Below are positions 25,241 through 36,725 of a DNA stretch of 62,000 bases, in pieces (the stretch's first letter is position 1; each line of letters begins with the position of its first letter). Origin of the DNA: Phoronis australis (Eukaryota; Phoronida; Phoronidae); assembly GCA_002633005.1 (NCBI GenBank), contig NMRA01000029.1, positions 1,101,009 through 1,163,008 of the forward strand. The letters run 5' to 3'. Under the pieces are notes generated by a model. That model had not been told where the DNA came from. It saw nothing but the letters and a program-made list of their open reading frames with translations, and did not search any database. Position numbers and translations under genes: made by a program.

Positions 25241-28200
25241 ATGAATCGCCTTCTGAGTGCGGGTCTTCTTCGCTCTTTGACAACCAGATTTTCAGTGTTT
25301 CAGGCAGAGAATGATGTGCAACGAATCAGATGGATTCCTTTCAGCACATCTATGAATGGGATGAACACAGCCCAACGACACGAGTGGATAGCCACTGTGA
25401 AAGGGGAAGTCAACCGATTTGACCCCAGTGTACCCATAGAATCGGCCATTACACCGCCGGCATCATGGTAAGTTGGTTCACACGAACGTAAAGCAAGAGT
25501 CGTGGTTATCAAAATGATGGAGAAGAAACCAAAGCTTTGGGCACCTCTTCTTCTTCATCGAATACCCCCTGAAATAGTGTTGGTGGTTCTCAGAATATGC
25601 GGAGGAATTCCTACTAACTACTGCTTTGATGATTTCAACCAATCCCAGTTGTGTCACCTGCTAATGCATCACTGACGTCGATCTTGAAAGAGAAAAGCAG
25701 GAATCAACTAAAAATTCATACCTCACATGTCACAGATTGGCTAACTCTTGCTGCCTGGGTGGTCTTTCCCCACATGTGCCGGTGTTACCCTCTAAAAGTG
25801 TAGTTCACAAGCTTGACGATTTAACAGATTTTAAAATAAGTTGTCAAAATTTCCTTCAAACTTTTGAGGATTGTAGAGGGTTACAGAGCATTATTTTGTT
25901 TCAGAGAATTGGACCGGGAGGGAGGGGGGGGGGGGTTCCGAGGGGAGTTGTAGCCCTCTCTAATTACCTAAGTAAATGTTTGTAACTGCGGTGCGTGTAT
26001 CACGTGACTAGTGATAAACGCAGGATCGTTTAGCATACAAAATAATGAATATTTCAACATTGTAGGTACATTAATCCCAGCTTTCTTGAACTCGAAATGG
26101 AGACAGTCTTTAGAAATAATTGGATTGCCGTGGGACACGTTGGACAAGTTGCACGCAAGGGACAATTTATTACAGGTTTGTAGTCCATGACATGACAGTG
26201 ATTCAGTGAGATGCTCAAAACTCACTAGCCACAATTCAGAAACATTATTCCCACAAGCTAGGGGCGTGTTCGGTAAACACAAGATCCTCGCGCCGAGAAA
26301 TCTTCATTTACGATTTTTCACTCATAATTCAAAATTCCAGCATCACCGAGCGCTCATTTTAGCTGCGGACATTTTGCAGGTATGTATGTGTGCATCAGTC
26401 CATACTATACATCAGAATATCTAACCATCGTTACGTAACATAAATTACAGTAATCTCTACAACTTTCGAGATTTTCAAAAACAAGATGTTAAATACAATC
26501 ATCTAAGGTTCAACATTTAACGAGAGTGGTCTCCGTCATTTAGAATCAATAAGGAATTTTGTAATATTAATTTTTATACGTTGTCTCGTGATTTCATGAT
26601 CTTCTGTAGCATTTTTAAGGCAAGCAACAGGGAGATTAAATTTATGTCTCTGATCAACAACGTAAAGCAGGCACACGAACCAAAGTGACATTCGTCCTCA
26701 ATTTTCTCCATTTCTTAGCATGCGCGTAATTCCTTCCTAACGGCTACACTAAGGTAACGTCTGGTCTTAACCATCAGGCTTGAACCTGGAAAACATACCA
26801 AATGTGCTCTGCGTTCATTTCCAAGCAGCTAACGTAGTCCTCTCGCACAGGGTTCGATTTTTGACAATCTATAACATAGCTTGATGTAACACTGTCTTCC
26901 AAGATTTAGCTCTCAATAACTGTACACTGTGGTCTGAAGACAAACATGAAGACAATCCATCACCACCCCCCTAGGAACACCATACCATATCATAACTATA
27001 GGCAAAAAGCACAGTAATTTATGTCTCTGATCAACAACGTAAAGCAGGCATTGAGCACCACCTCGGGCAGAAATATATAAACCCTCACACTTTTCAAGGT
27101 TTAATTGTAAGCCAGAAATATTTCCAAATAGTTTTAAAAATTAAAAGTATACTTTTCCGGAATTCTAGTCTTGAATGAATAAAATGGTGTCATCCGCATA
27201 CTGAGTTATTTTGATTTCATTATTGTAAATTTTTTAAACCATGGAAATAGTTATTCTTTCTAATGAAATGTGACATAAGTTCTGCACATAACACAAAAAG
27301 GGGACTTGACAAAGTATCACCCTGTCGTAAGCCTCTTTCAATGTCAAAGTACCGAGTGTTGAATCCGTTATTTAACACACATGATGAGATTTTATTATAC
27401 AATTTTTTTATTTTTACCCCTTGTCCAAAATTGAAGGCTTTTAAAGTTTTGAACAAGTAATCTAAATTTAAGGTGTCGCATGTTTTCTTGAAATCCAGGA
27501 ATATAACTTGGCCATCAAGTTTATTTTGTTTGTAATATTTCATCAAATCTTTAACTAATCGAATAATTTGGCCAATAAACCTTTTAGGTAATGACATCTG
27601 ATCGAGGTGAATCAATTTGTCCATGTACTTATAAATTCTATTTGTAATGTTCTTTGCGATCAATTTGTAGTCACAATTTAGGAGGGAGATTGGCCTCCAG
27701 TTATCTAACAACAGAAGTTCCTCATTGTTTTTGCTTTCGGGTATAAGAGTTATGACACTTTGTCGCTGTGACGTAGACAATTCGCCCATCTGGAAACTAA
27801 AATTAAAACTCTCTATTAATTCATATTTAATTAAACCCCAAAATGTTTTATAAACTCACATGAAATTCCGTTATTACCCGGTGTTTTGTTGGATTTTCTT
27901 TCTTGGAGAGCCTCGAATATTTTGTCTTCAGTAAAGTCTTGATCAAGTTCCAGAGACACTTCTTCATAAAGTTGTTTATTTTTGTGAGTGTAAATAATGT
28001 TGGGAGAGATCCACAATTATTTTCTTTTTTGGAATACAGATTTTTATAATACTGGGTTTGTAACTCTCTTACTTCAGTAGGAGATGTAACAGTTTGGTTG
28101 CCATCTTTTAATGAAAGGATATGTCTTTGGACACAATTCCTTACTTTGAGGTTTCTAAAATATTGGAAATTTTCCCCTTCCTCTGCCCATTAAACTTAAT

Positions 28201-29343
28201 TGAAGTTCCGTTTTTTCCTTGTTCAAGGCCGCTATTTTAGCTTCTTGGTCAGCCGGGTTACATTCGATTTGACAAGTCAGTATACTTATTTTATCAATGA
28301 GATGGAAATGTTCATCTTTTCTTTTTGTACATTTTGTTTTAGCGTAATTGATAGACGCTTTTTTGATTTCCATTTTGATTAAATCCCAAACAAGATTTTT
28401 ATTTTCGATGTCGGCATACATTCCTCTGCAAGCGGCAACACAATCAGTAGGTTCATCAAGATAACTATTATTACATTTCCATAATCCCGGACCACGTCTT
28501 TCATGTTTGGAAATTTCAATAGTCAATACTACGGCTGAGTGGTCAGAGAATACAAAGTCGTTAATAATGTCAACCTGTTTTTTTTAAGAACGTTCTGTGA
28601 ACCAGCCAATAGTCGATTCTACTTTGACATGCCATTTGCTTGTCACGCCACGTGTACTTCCTTATACCAAGATTTTCCCTCCATACATCGAAGATCTTGT
28701 TGATACATACAAATCTTTTGATTTTTTGAATTTTATAGAAAAGTCAAGTTTACTTATTTCGTCCAATTCTGACAATGGACAATTGAAATCACCTGCGCAT
28801 AGAATAGTAATATCATGAGCATATTTGAGTACTACATTGCCCAAATTTTCTACGAAATCAAGTTGTTTTCTCATTTCGTTTGGGAAATACACATTAAGCA
28901 AGGTAACGTGTTCATGCAACATTTTACAATAAATCAAATTATACCTCCCGTCTGTGGCGTTTATAGTTGAAATAATTTCAAAATCCAACTGTGGGTGCAT
29001 TAAATAGCACTACCCTTGCTATGATTTGTCCCATGACTTGCAATAATGGTTCCGCCCCATTCGCATTCCCACTTTGCAATAGATACCGCGGTACCGTACA
29101 GCATGTCTCTTGTAAATATATTACATCATATCTCTTTAATTTCAACCATTTAAAAAGTTGTATACGTTTTGTTACTGAATTTATACCCCGGACAGTTAGG
29201 GATATGAAATTGATGCTAACCATCGCAATATTCCAGAGAGGTATGGACGCATGCCTGAAATATAGAGTCCAAGTAATGCTCTAAGTAACTAATCAGAAGC
29301 ATATGTATGAGTATGTTAACACATCTGTAACGTAAAAATCCAC

Positions 29344-29384
<41 letters not shown>

Positions 29385-31723
29385 TACGCGCACGCACACA
29401 CAGAAGGGGAAGGGGGCCACAAAGACATAAAGCATACATAACGGAAAGTCTTTGTCACCAGCCAATAGTCATTACGCATGGGGTTCTGAATGCAAGTGCA
29501 CAACTTCAGTGTATGTTTTGAGCTTCACCTTGAAACTAGACATCATCACTGTCTGTTACCAATTTAACTGTATTGTCCTTAAGCAGGGCGAAGATTCTCC
29601 CGTCTTTCGACCACGCACTTTTTACATTTGATTTCTTGAACGTTGAACTCATGAGACGATAATTTTCCGCTGTGAGGTCTTCAGGCAGAAAAAAACTGAG
29701 TGTTCTTAAGCCTTTTCTTCTGCGAAAATACAGCATGGCGATCTTCTTGCACTTTCACCAATGGGCCTACTCACTCTGTGGGCTCTGTCTATGTTATTGA
29801 GATAGATGTTTACATTGAGTTTTTCTTGGCAAAACTTCTGAACGATCATATCACAATTTTCAGTCGTTCCTTCTTCCACGCCGTAAATGCGGATTGAATT
29901 CTTTCGCGAGTATTGCTCTAAATCATTTACATTAGATTTTAAGGCACGATTTTCAGCTTTCACCGACTCTAGTTCGTTTTTCATTTCATGCAGTTCTTCT
30001 CTAATAACACACTGAGCGACAATATAATCCTATCCCCCATGGCTTTCAACTTCTTTTCAAGGACAGCAATATTTACTTCAGTTCGAAAACCCTTTTCAAA
30101 GACAGATTAGTAAGTTATGACTGGCGAGATGACAAGGGTCTTCAACCAGACAATGTCGGTTCCAACAGGGACCCAAATTATCTGCCTCATATAGCAGAAT
30201 GGGCCGGAACAATTTTTAAAATCAAATATTTTAAGCCATATTGTTACGTAACGGGGACATCAATAAATTTTACACGTATAAATAACCCTTTTGATGCTTG
30301 TTCGGACTGACAGTTTTGGGCAGATTTCAGATACCTTTTGTTGTGAATTTAACCTATGCTCAAGTGTCACGTTTAAAGGGCTTCCATCGAAATAGCACTT
30401 CTCGTAATTTCTTAAATTTCCACTGTTTCAAAACACCGTAAGTTTGATTTTTGATATGTTTACACTAAGTTGGTCGTTTGTACAATTAACTTCCAAGTAA
30501 ATAATCGGCCTTTGTAAATGTGTGATTTCGAAATATGAGTTTATAATCTGTCAAAATGATAAAATAATGAAAATTATTTACACCAAGACATTGACCGGTG
30601 ATTAGTTTATAAATTCATAATGCGTCCAAATCACGTAGTAATGCTTCTAATCGTCCAAACTCACGTTTTGCACTGAACATTGACACAGTTTGAGTTTTTA
30701 ATTCAACAGAACATCGATGCCTGACAAAATAACTCAACTCTTTTACGAGTTCATTCCCTTTTGCAAATCCTTTCTTTACAAAAAATCAAAATATTGTTTA
30801 TCGTTTAAGGTACAATCGGGAAGGAACCTTATATCGTTACTCGAGACCAGAATGACGACTTACAGGCATTTTTTAACGTTTGCCGACATCATGCTTCTGT
30901 GATTTTAGAAGAAGAGTGCGGCGAAGCGTCGCAGTTCGTCTGCCGTTACCACGGTTGGACGTATGCCCTTGACGGTCGGTTAGCTAAGGCCAAGCGTCTG
31001 AAGAACATTCGGGACTTCAAGCCGCGGGACTACGGGCTGAAAAAAATAGCTGTGCAGACGTTTGGTCCAGTAATATTTTTGAAACTAAACGAGAAGGTAG
31101 ACGTAAATTTGTCGAGTGAACTGGAAGAATTGAAGGCTTCACTGGATGAAGCAGGCTCTGAGAATAGTCTCCGTTGGGTGAAACGTGCCGAATTTGACTT
31201 GGACTGCAATTGGAAAGTGCTGGTTGACAATTTTCTCGATGGCGGGTATCATATTGAAGAGTGCCACCCTAAACTGGATTCCATTCTCGTCAGCAATTCA
31301 TACAAAACTACTTGCAGTGGCCTTTTCTCCATTCAAAGCAGCATGGGAACAGGCGAACGACACGGAAACAACGCCATTTACGCTCACATTTATCCCAACT
31401 GCATGATCAATCGCTACGGCGACTGGATGGACACGAATTACATATTTCCAGTGGGTCAGGAAAAGTGTCGAGTGGTCTACGATTGGTTTCTGTCTGAAAG
31501 AGTCTTCTCTGAGTTATCAGAAGAAGAGGTCGAAGAGAAAATTAAGAGCGACTTAGAAAACAGCTGCTTAGTGCAAATTGAAGACAATGAAATTTGTGCT
31601 CGAGTTCAGAAGGGTCTTTACTCCAGATCTTACCAATATGGACGATACGCGCCTTTAGTTGAGATGGCGCAACATGAGTTTCATCGAAAACTGTATTCGG
31701 ATTACGGACTGGAACTTGATTGA
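25241..31723 (+). CDS. Choline monooxygenase-like Rieske oxygenase, copy 2 (three exons, 416 aa)
   Basis: Tandem paralogue of the gene at 10205-17063, with identical exon lengths and phases: 25241-25467, 26066-26175 and 30810-31723 (1251 nt). Donor 1 is a perfect gtaagt. All Rieske ligands (C137, H139, C157, H160) and D252, H260, H265 and D371 are retained. By hand count about 28 residues differ from copy 1, roughly 93 percent identity. Six fall in exon 1 (for example WVRFS to WIPFS in the presequence) and none touches an iron ligand. The exon 2 translation is identical in both copies. Same predicted role: mitochondrial oxidation of choline or a related amine. Conserved frame, splice sites and active site argue that both copies are functional. 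Confidence 0.92.
27052..29223 (-). pseudogene. LINE ORF2 remnant (APE endonuclease and reverse transcriptase)
   Basis: Endonuclease from 29223: MVSINFISLTVRGINS...YDVIYLQETCC, then LDFEIISTINATDGRYNLIY, LLNVYFPNE and AGDFNCPLS. Linker 28526-28155. Reverse transcriptase 28016-27220: NWRPISLLNCDYKLIAKN, VIFLDFKKTCDTLN (decayed FDxxKAFD), GLRQGDTLSSPLFVLCAE. Then, in another frame, TQYADDTILF near 27195 and LQLNLEKCEGLYIS near 27080. The C-terminal third is absent. Motif choice fits the L1/Tx1 group. Confidence 0.82.
29345..29401. repeat. CA/TG microsatellite
   Basis: About 17 perfect CA units, then imperfect CATACATACGCGCACGCACACACA. It sits between the LINE ORF1 end (29536) and ORF2 start (29223). 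Confidence 0.95.
29536..30090 (-). pseudogene. LINE ORF1 remnant (coiled coil plus RRM-like domain)
   Basis: The upstream part gives GFRTEVNIAVLEKKLKAMGD, then, after a frameshift, KNELESVKAENRALKSNV and LEQYSRKNSIRIYGVEEG...IDRAHRVSRPIG. This is the usual ORF1 signature (LExYSRRNxIRIxGxxE...AHRVG). A frameshift near 29710 leads to the C-terminal part ending ALLKDNTVKLVTDSDD. The N-terminus is missing. Confidence 0.75.
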
Positions 31724-32561
31724 AATAGATAATATATTACAGACCTTTTCCTAAAATACGTGTAAAGCTGTGCGCTCGATTGTTCATACAGGTGAAACGG
31801 AAGTATTTTAAATACAAAATAATTTTGTGCAATTTTCTTACTTTTAAAGAGCTCTTATTTGCAACTTTCTCTTTCGCTCAGTCTCCCAACAAATACACAG
31901 GCCTTGGGTGGGAAACTCTATGGAAACCTCATCAGTTGGATAGTATTCAAGGACCACTGTTGGCATTAACGAATTTTTATCCAGTAACGTTTTCTTGATA
32001 AACTGTAAACATGACCGAGGCTGCAGCACCACAAAGAGCAAAAACACGCTTGGCATATTTCGCTTACTCCTTCAAAGGTGTTTCGCATCTTTGTAATCGC
32101 TTTTCAAGAAATGGTATTTAAGGACTACGCAAGACTGCTTTATGGTAATCATCTCATCAAATGCAAAGAAAAAATCCCATTAATGCGTAGCTGTGTATTG
32201 ACATGTCTGTGACGACGGCACACGGAGTCTCTGGACAAATTCTGGATCCGCACCTGTCCAGACGCTCAATAGCCTGTTCAAAGTCTTCGTCAGTAAGGAT
32301 AACAAAGGATAGCCAACGATCTCAATGCAAATCACTTAACTAGTTAACGAGATGATCGAAAGAAATTGTGCCACTGGCCGAACTTAAAAGAGAATGCCAC
32401 GCGATTTAATTAGTCTTTTTTTACCGACGTAATCGGTTCATATCCACATTACCTCGTATACAGTCGACCTTACCTCTCCGAGAGGTGTCGCGGTAACCTG
32501 TGAGGAAGGTACGTAAACGACGCAGCGACGTCAGTGGTTCTTCTGCAGAGTGAGTGCCGCT

Positions 32562-32822
32562 ATGATGTGTTGTATCGTTCCCGCTTGTCCGAACTATGAA
32601 GATGCGAGAGAAGCGTGTATATCGTTTTTTCGATTCCCTCGAGAGCCCAAAATTATTCGGAAGTGGCTTGTGGCAGTGAAGAAAGAAACATACGCCGTTA
32701 ATGCCAAGTATGAGGCCGTGAAACATCTCCGTGTCTCTGGCCGGCATTTCGTCGACAGTGAGTCCACTGAGGAATGCCGGCTTACCAAAAAGCTCATGCC
32801 ATGCAGGGCAGAAAGAGACTGA
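32562..32822 (+). CDS. Small THAP-type zinc-finger protein or exon
   Basis: An open frame from ATG 32562 (second ATG 32565) gives MMCCIVPACPN, ISFFRFPREPKIIRKWLVAV and LRVSGRHF. This follows the THAP layout: C-x4-C near the N-terminus, the FxRFP element, the invariant W, and a C-x2-H site followed by F. The third zinc ligand is replaced: the sequence reads S-G-R-H-F where C-x2-H-F is expected. The frame stops after about 86 residues without the usual AVPT box. THAP domains bind DNA through zinc and also occur in P-element transposases. It could be a small gene, a first exon or a transposon relic. No splice donor in frame was clear. Confidence 0.55.
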   Translation: MMCCIVPACPNYEDAREACISFFRFPREPKIIRKWLVAVKKETYAVNAKYEAVKHLRVSGRHFVDSESTEECRLTKKLMPCRAERD

Positions 32823-34289
32823 GGAGCACTCGTCTAAGTCGGGATTGCAAGTTACCATATGTTGACGTTTATTATTATTTGTTCTGTTTCAACATGAATT
32901 ATTCTCACCATAACCAATATTAAAACTGAAACGAAGTGTCAAAGTTTGTCTCATTAGATAAAATATGTAATGCCTTTGTAGTGTTCGTGAGTGCAAATGT
33001 TTTGAAAAGCCAACAATGAATAAATCACTGCATACCGGCTTTAGATGAAATAACTCTCCGGGCACCGAGGCCGTGTGAGCGCATGCTAATTCAGTGTTGC
33101 TGACAGATAGCTGTTGTGAAACAATAACTCGATTTTATAGTGGTCAGATGTTAGCGAAATCTTTATTTAGTCTACATATACTTCATTCGAATCACTGTTA
33201 CTGTACAACTTTTGCCCTGACGGTTCTGTGGAAGGGGAACCTTACTTCGCAGCCCCCGACGAGTAAGTAGATTTGCAGTTTCTAGGCTAATTCACCAACA
33301 TAATCAGGTTACTAATTGGCTCACTAGTATAGTATTTTTGTGACTGGAAGTTTAGTTAACAACTTTGGCTGGTTTATGTGCGTGATGTCTTCAGTCCGAC
33401 GGGCATAATCGGGTTCCGAGCCACTGGCCGGGATAACAAACGTTTTGTGTGTTTAGAACTGAAAAATCGCAAGTCTAAAATTACAACACACAGCCATGTT
33501 CTCTTGTCTATATTTAACAGAAGAATAAATCGAATTTATCACCGAAGAGACCCCCCAAAGTCCCTCGACCGACGTTGGTAAATAGGCCTACCGAACTTTG
33601 TATGCGAAATAAAACAACACGTTTGTTCAAGAACTCGATGTGTTATTGGTGTAAAACGATGAATTCAAGCTAAGACCAATAAGCGTGTTGTGAACTGCTA
33701 GTCAGGCTGCGTTCGAACCTGTGACGTAATTAGTTAGCTTCAACACCTCCGTCTGCCGTCAGGTGTCAGCTAAAAGAACTGAACTTGTTGTTATCGACTG
33801 GAACTACTCGATCTAAACTGATACAAAATACATTGTTTTTAAGTGGCATTCTCCTATGTAGGTAGAGAACCATTCGTACAGATTGGAGAAAATTGTTCTT
33901 GATTTTGAAATTTGTTGAAACTGAAACAAATTTCGCCTCCATTCTTACATTATTTCACGACAGTTTGATTTCAAGAAGTGGTCATTTTGCGACTTTTTAT
34001 TTGGGGTGTTATTTTTATTATTTTTTAGTTGTCTGATTTTCACATTACAATCCTTATGGATAATGACAAGCGATCCAACAAAATTTTGGAAATTGTCTTA
34101 AGACTGTATGTGGCATGAGGTTGTTTCTTATTTATGTTTAAGGGAAATGGTAAAGGAAATTACTTTTTTAAGTTACATTCAGAGCATTACTCGTGAACGT
34201 CCTGTAGTAGAAAAGAAACGACAAACAGACATGACGCAGTCCACGTAAACCATAGAACACATAAATAGCATAAACAATAAACTGAAATT
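32823..34289. other. No gene recognised
   Basis: AT-rich DNA. One short frame (33378-33581) has no domain. Nothing else was recognised. Confidence 0.5.
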
Positions 34290-35090
34290 TGGGTTGGATG
34301 CCAAAGCGTTTACAAAACCAAGAATACAATATTCGGGAACCAAGCTTCTCAAACCGCGAACGTTCCTGGGTTCACTACACGTGGCTCATTGGACCACAGC
34401 TCAGGGGGCACAGAAGTTCTCACTGGGTTTTGCCCAGCAAAACACACGTCACTGGATTTGTCACATTTTCATCACTCTGCCGAAAACAGGACGCAAAGAA
34501 TGACATGTTTTTAGTTATTTCACATAAAAAGCCCTACAGATGAGCACAGAAACTTAATTGTGTCTCGTACTTTTGGCCCTTTCACTCTCACTGAAAAGCA
34601 AGGTAGGCTAAGAAAAATGGGGCAAAAAGCACAAAATCGGCACTTGTCACCCCAAAAACACCATTACCCTGCCGACGCACGACTAAAGCTAACATAAGAT
34701 TCTGAAAGCAAAATTTCCTACCGATTCCGAAAACGTAGTCCAAAAGTACCGTCAACCAATTATTTTTTTTAGGAATTCTGGCTTGTTTGAGGGCTACCTG
34801 AAATCGCAGCCAATTTCTCAATCGCTACCTAGCAATGCACAATTAAAACCGGGGGCCGCCATCTTGAAGAAGAGTGCAGCTACAGCCGAACAAATGGTCG
34901 TTTTTCATTCTCAACATGTTCACAAACACAAACAAACCACATTCACTGAGCCTACATGCAATGCCTACCTAAAAATGCCCCCAAGCTTGGCCTACCCCTA
35001 AATTTTAATATTTTGGGAGTGCAAGTTGGCCGTGGCAGCAGCCCAACTGTTCAGTGCCACCTCAGGACAACGGAAGACCTCCGGTTGTTC
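34290..35090 (+). repeat. Dispersed repeat C, left copy (inverted relative to 40915-41640)
   Basis: Segments such as GGCTAAGAAAAATGGGGCAAAA, GGGCTACCTGAAATCG, GCAATGCACAATTAAAAC and TTTTAATATTTTGGGAGTGCAA recur on the opposite strand at 40915-41450. On the minus strand it contains a strong YY1-type AAGATGGCGGC at about 34861-34871 that would open a short MAAPGFNCALLG frame. The other copy has a mutated equivalent near 41090. This looks like a repeated promoter-bearing element or duplicated gene fragment. Confidence 0.65.
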
Positions 35091-36667
35091 CTAAGGTATT
35101 AACTCAGCCGCGTCATTACTCTATTCCACACATTCCAGACCTCAATCATATCATGCATCTTGGTAATTCGAACACAATTTACTGTACACGGTTAATATTG
35201 GCAACAAAATCTAAGTACACAGTACACTAACTTTTGAACTACCAGTCTTACTTAGAACTTATAATCTGACCGACTACACCCTGGTTGTCCCGCAACTCAG
35301 TGAATACACTCTGAAAGGAGAACTTCCGTCTTTTAAAACACCTTTAACTATGCTCGTGCCTTTCATTTCCAGTAAAAGAAAGTTTTCTACAATAATAAAA
35401 CTAATTGAAAAAACAATTCATTGGCCCGGAAGAGTGACACAGCGAACAATTTAAGAAAATGACAGCTGGGCTGCATTACGTAAACGCAAGGAACAAGCGA
35501 AAAATCAAGATCATGCAAGTCCACGCGATATCGACATGCATTTTAAAGAAAGCACGCGAGTACTTTAGCTTTTCTACGGAACACAGTCGCTTTTTCGTTG
35601 CGATATCTGCGTACTTTCTAACAACGAACAAAGAAATCACATTTACAGTGTATTTTGATTAAGGATCATTTTGGGACCAACTTCATGACGGTAAGTGACC
35701 TAAATCAAACATTGATTTTGGAACCCTGGGGGGTTCTCGCCAAAAATCGCAAGAAACTACCGCAGTCTCGATGCAATCATGAAAAATGGGGTTTCGTTTT
35801 CTTAAAAATCCCCCAGTTTCAGTGTTGGGCAAATTATTTAGCCCCACATGTTACTACAAACAATACGACGTATGATATGCACAAACGGTCAACAATGTTA
35901 ATGTTAAGAACATTTATAAATCTCCAAATACACGAATTTTCGAAAGCTTGACAACATCAGGCACGGAGGTCTTTACAAAAATAACAGTCAAACCGCATCT
36001 TCGTCGTTGTAACCAAAGTTTGCTCCAACTAAATCAACCTGCACACAACACAGCTGTCTTGGGACTTGAAGAATCATAGATCACAGACAACAGATTCGCA
36101 ATTCGGATATAGTCATAACAATTTCCAGAAGAGGCACCACTTGCCAATTAGTGAGCAAACAACTTGGTTACTTGTCGGAAGTAAAACCGTAATTCATGCA
36201 AGGCGCACTTACTGAATACACGGCCACTCGCAACGGTTGCGCCTTGTACGTACCAGCACAGATATTGTCCATTGAGAACATACAGAGTTCGCAGTCCACG
36301 TACTTAGTCAATGGTGGAATGCAGCGTTCCGTGCGAGTTAACGTTACAAACCCGGGTAGTGTTCCGTAGACCAACTTCCATGCAAGAAAAACGAGATCAC
36401 GCATGATCACGCAATCGAAAGGCGAGCGTTTCGCAAACATGCCAGAGACATGTAACATGATTTAGCAAAAATTGTTACTACGTAAGCACTGGCGCAATGG
36501 CTAATGCTTTGAGTCTACGAAACGCATCAGCCGTTGGTCGTAACAGGAAGGAATGCTGATAATCACAAAAACGATCACTAATACGTCTAGGCATCTTGTA
36601 ACTGCTGTCCACAACTAGTTCACCAGATTGCATTATAATGCGAAGGAGTATTATAAATACAAAATAT
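35091..36667. other. No gene recognised; 3' side of the bZIP gene
   Basis: Contains short frames only (for example 36168-36458 minus) with no recognisable domain. A possible short exon ending at 35688 before gtaagt was considered but is weak. Confidence 0.4.
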
Positions 36668-36673
36668 TTTATT
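36668..36673 (-). terminator. Polyadenylation signal of the bZIP gene
   Basis: AATAAA on the minus strand, about 53 bp beyond the stop codon of the bZIP gene, in an AT-rich context. Confidence 0.7.
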
Positions 36674-36725
36674 TAATTAGAACAGTGACAAATTTGACGC
36701 TGCCTCTGGTGAAGATTTATGCCTC

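Larger units (their letters stand above)
27050..30115 (-). mobile_element. L1/Tx1-like LINE fragment in intron 2 of copy 2
   Basis: The block is absent from the matching intron of copy 1 (between about 11960 and 12100). Read on the minus strand it carries the end of ORF1, an inter-ORF CA tract, an APE-type endonuclease, a linker and most of a reverse transcriptase. It is truncated at the 5' end within ORF1 and also lacks everything after the region following YADD. Stops and frameshifts show that it is dead. Confidence 0.85.
22556..32135 (+). repeat. Segmental duplication, copy 2 (oxygenase locus)
   Basis: Second copy of 8110-17475 in direct orientation, offset by about 14.4-15.0 kb. Relative to copy 1 it lacks the foldback element, carries a LINE fragment (about 27050-30115) in the same intron, and has about 650 extra bases at 23590-24238. 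All three oxygenase exons are intact. Confidence 0.9.

Noticed and set aside
32157-32318. Minus-strand frame containing LTDEDFEQAIERLDRCGSRI.
   Set aside because: It looks protein-like but is short, has no clear splice borders or start, and no family was recognised. It may be a transposon scrap.
35655-35688. Possible exon ending in a gtaagt donor.
   Set aside because: The upstream acceptor has a poor pyrimidine tract and no family or partner exon was found.
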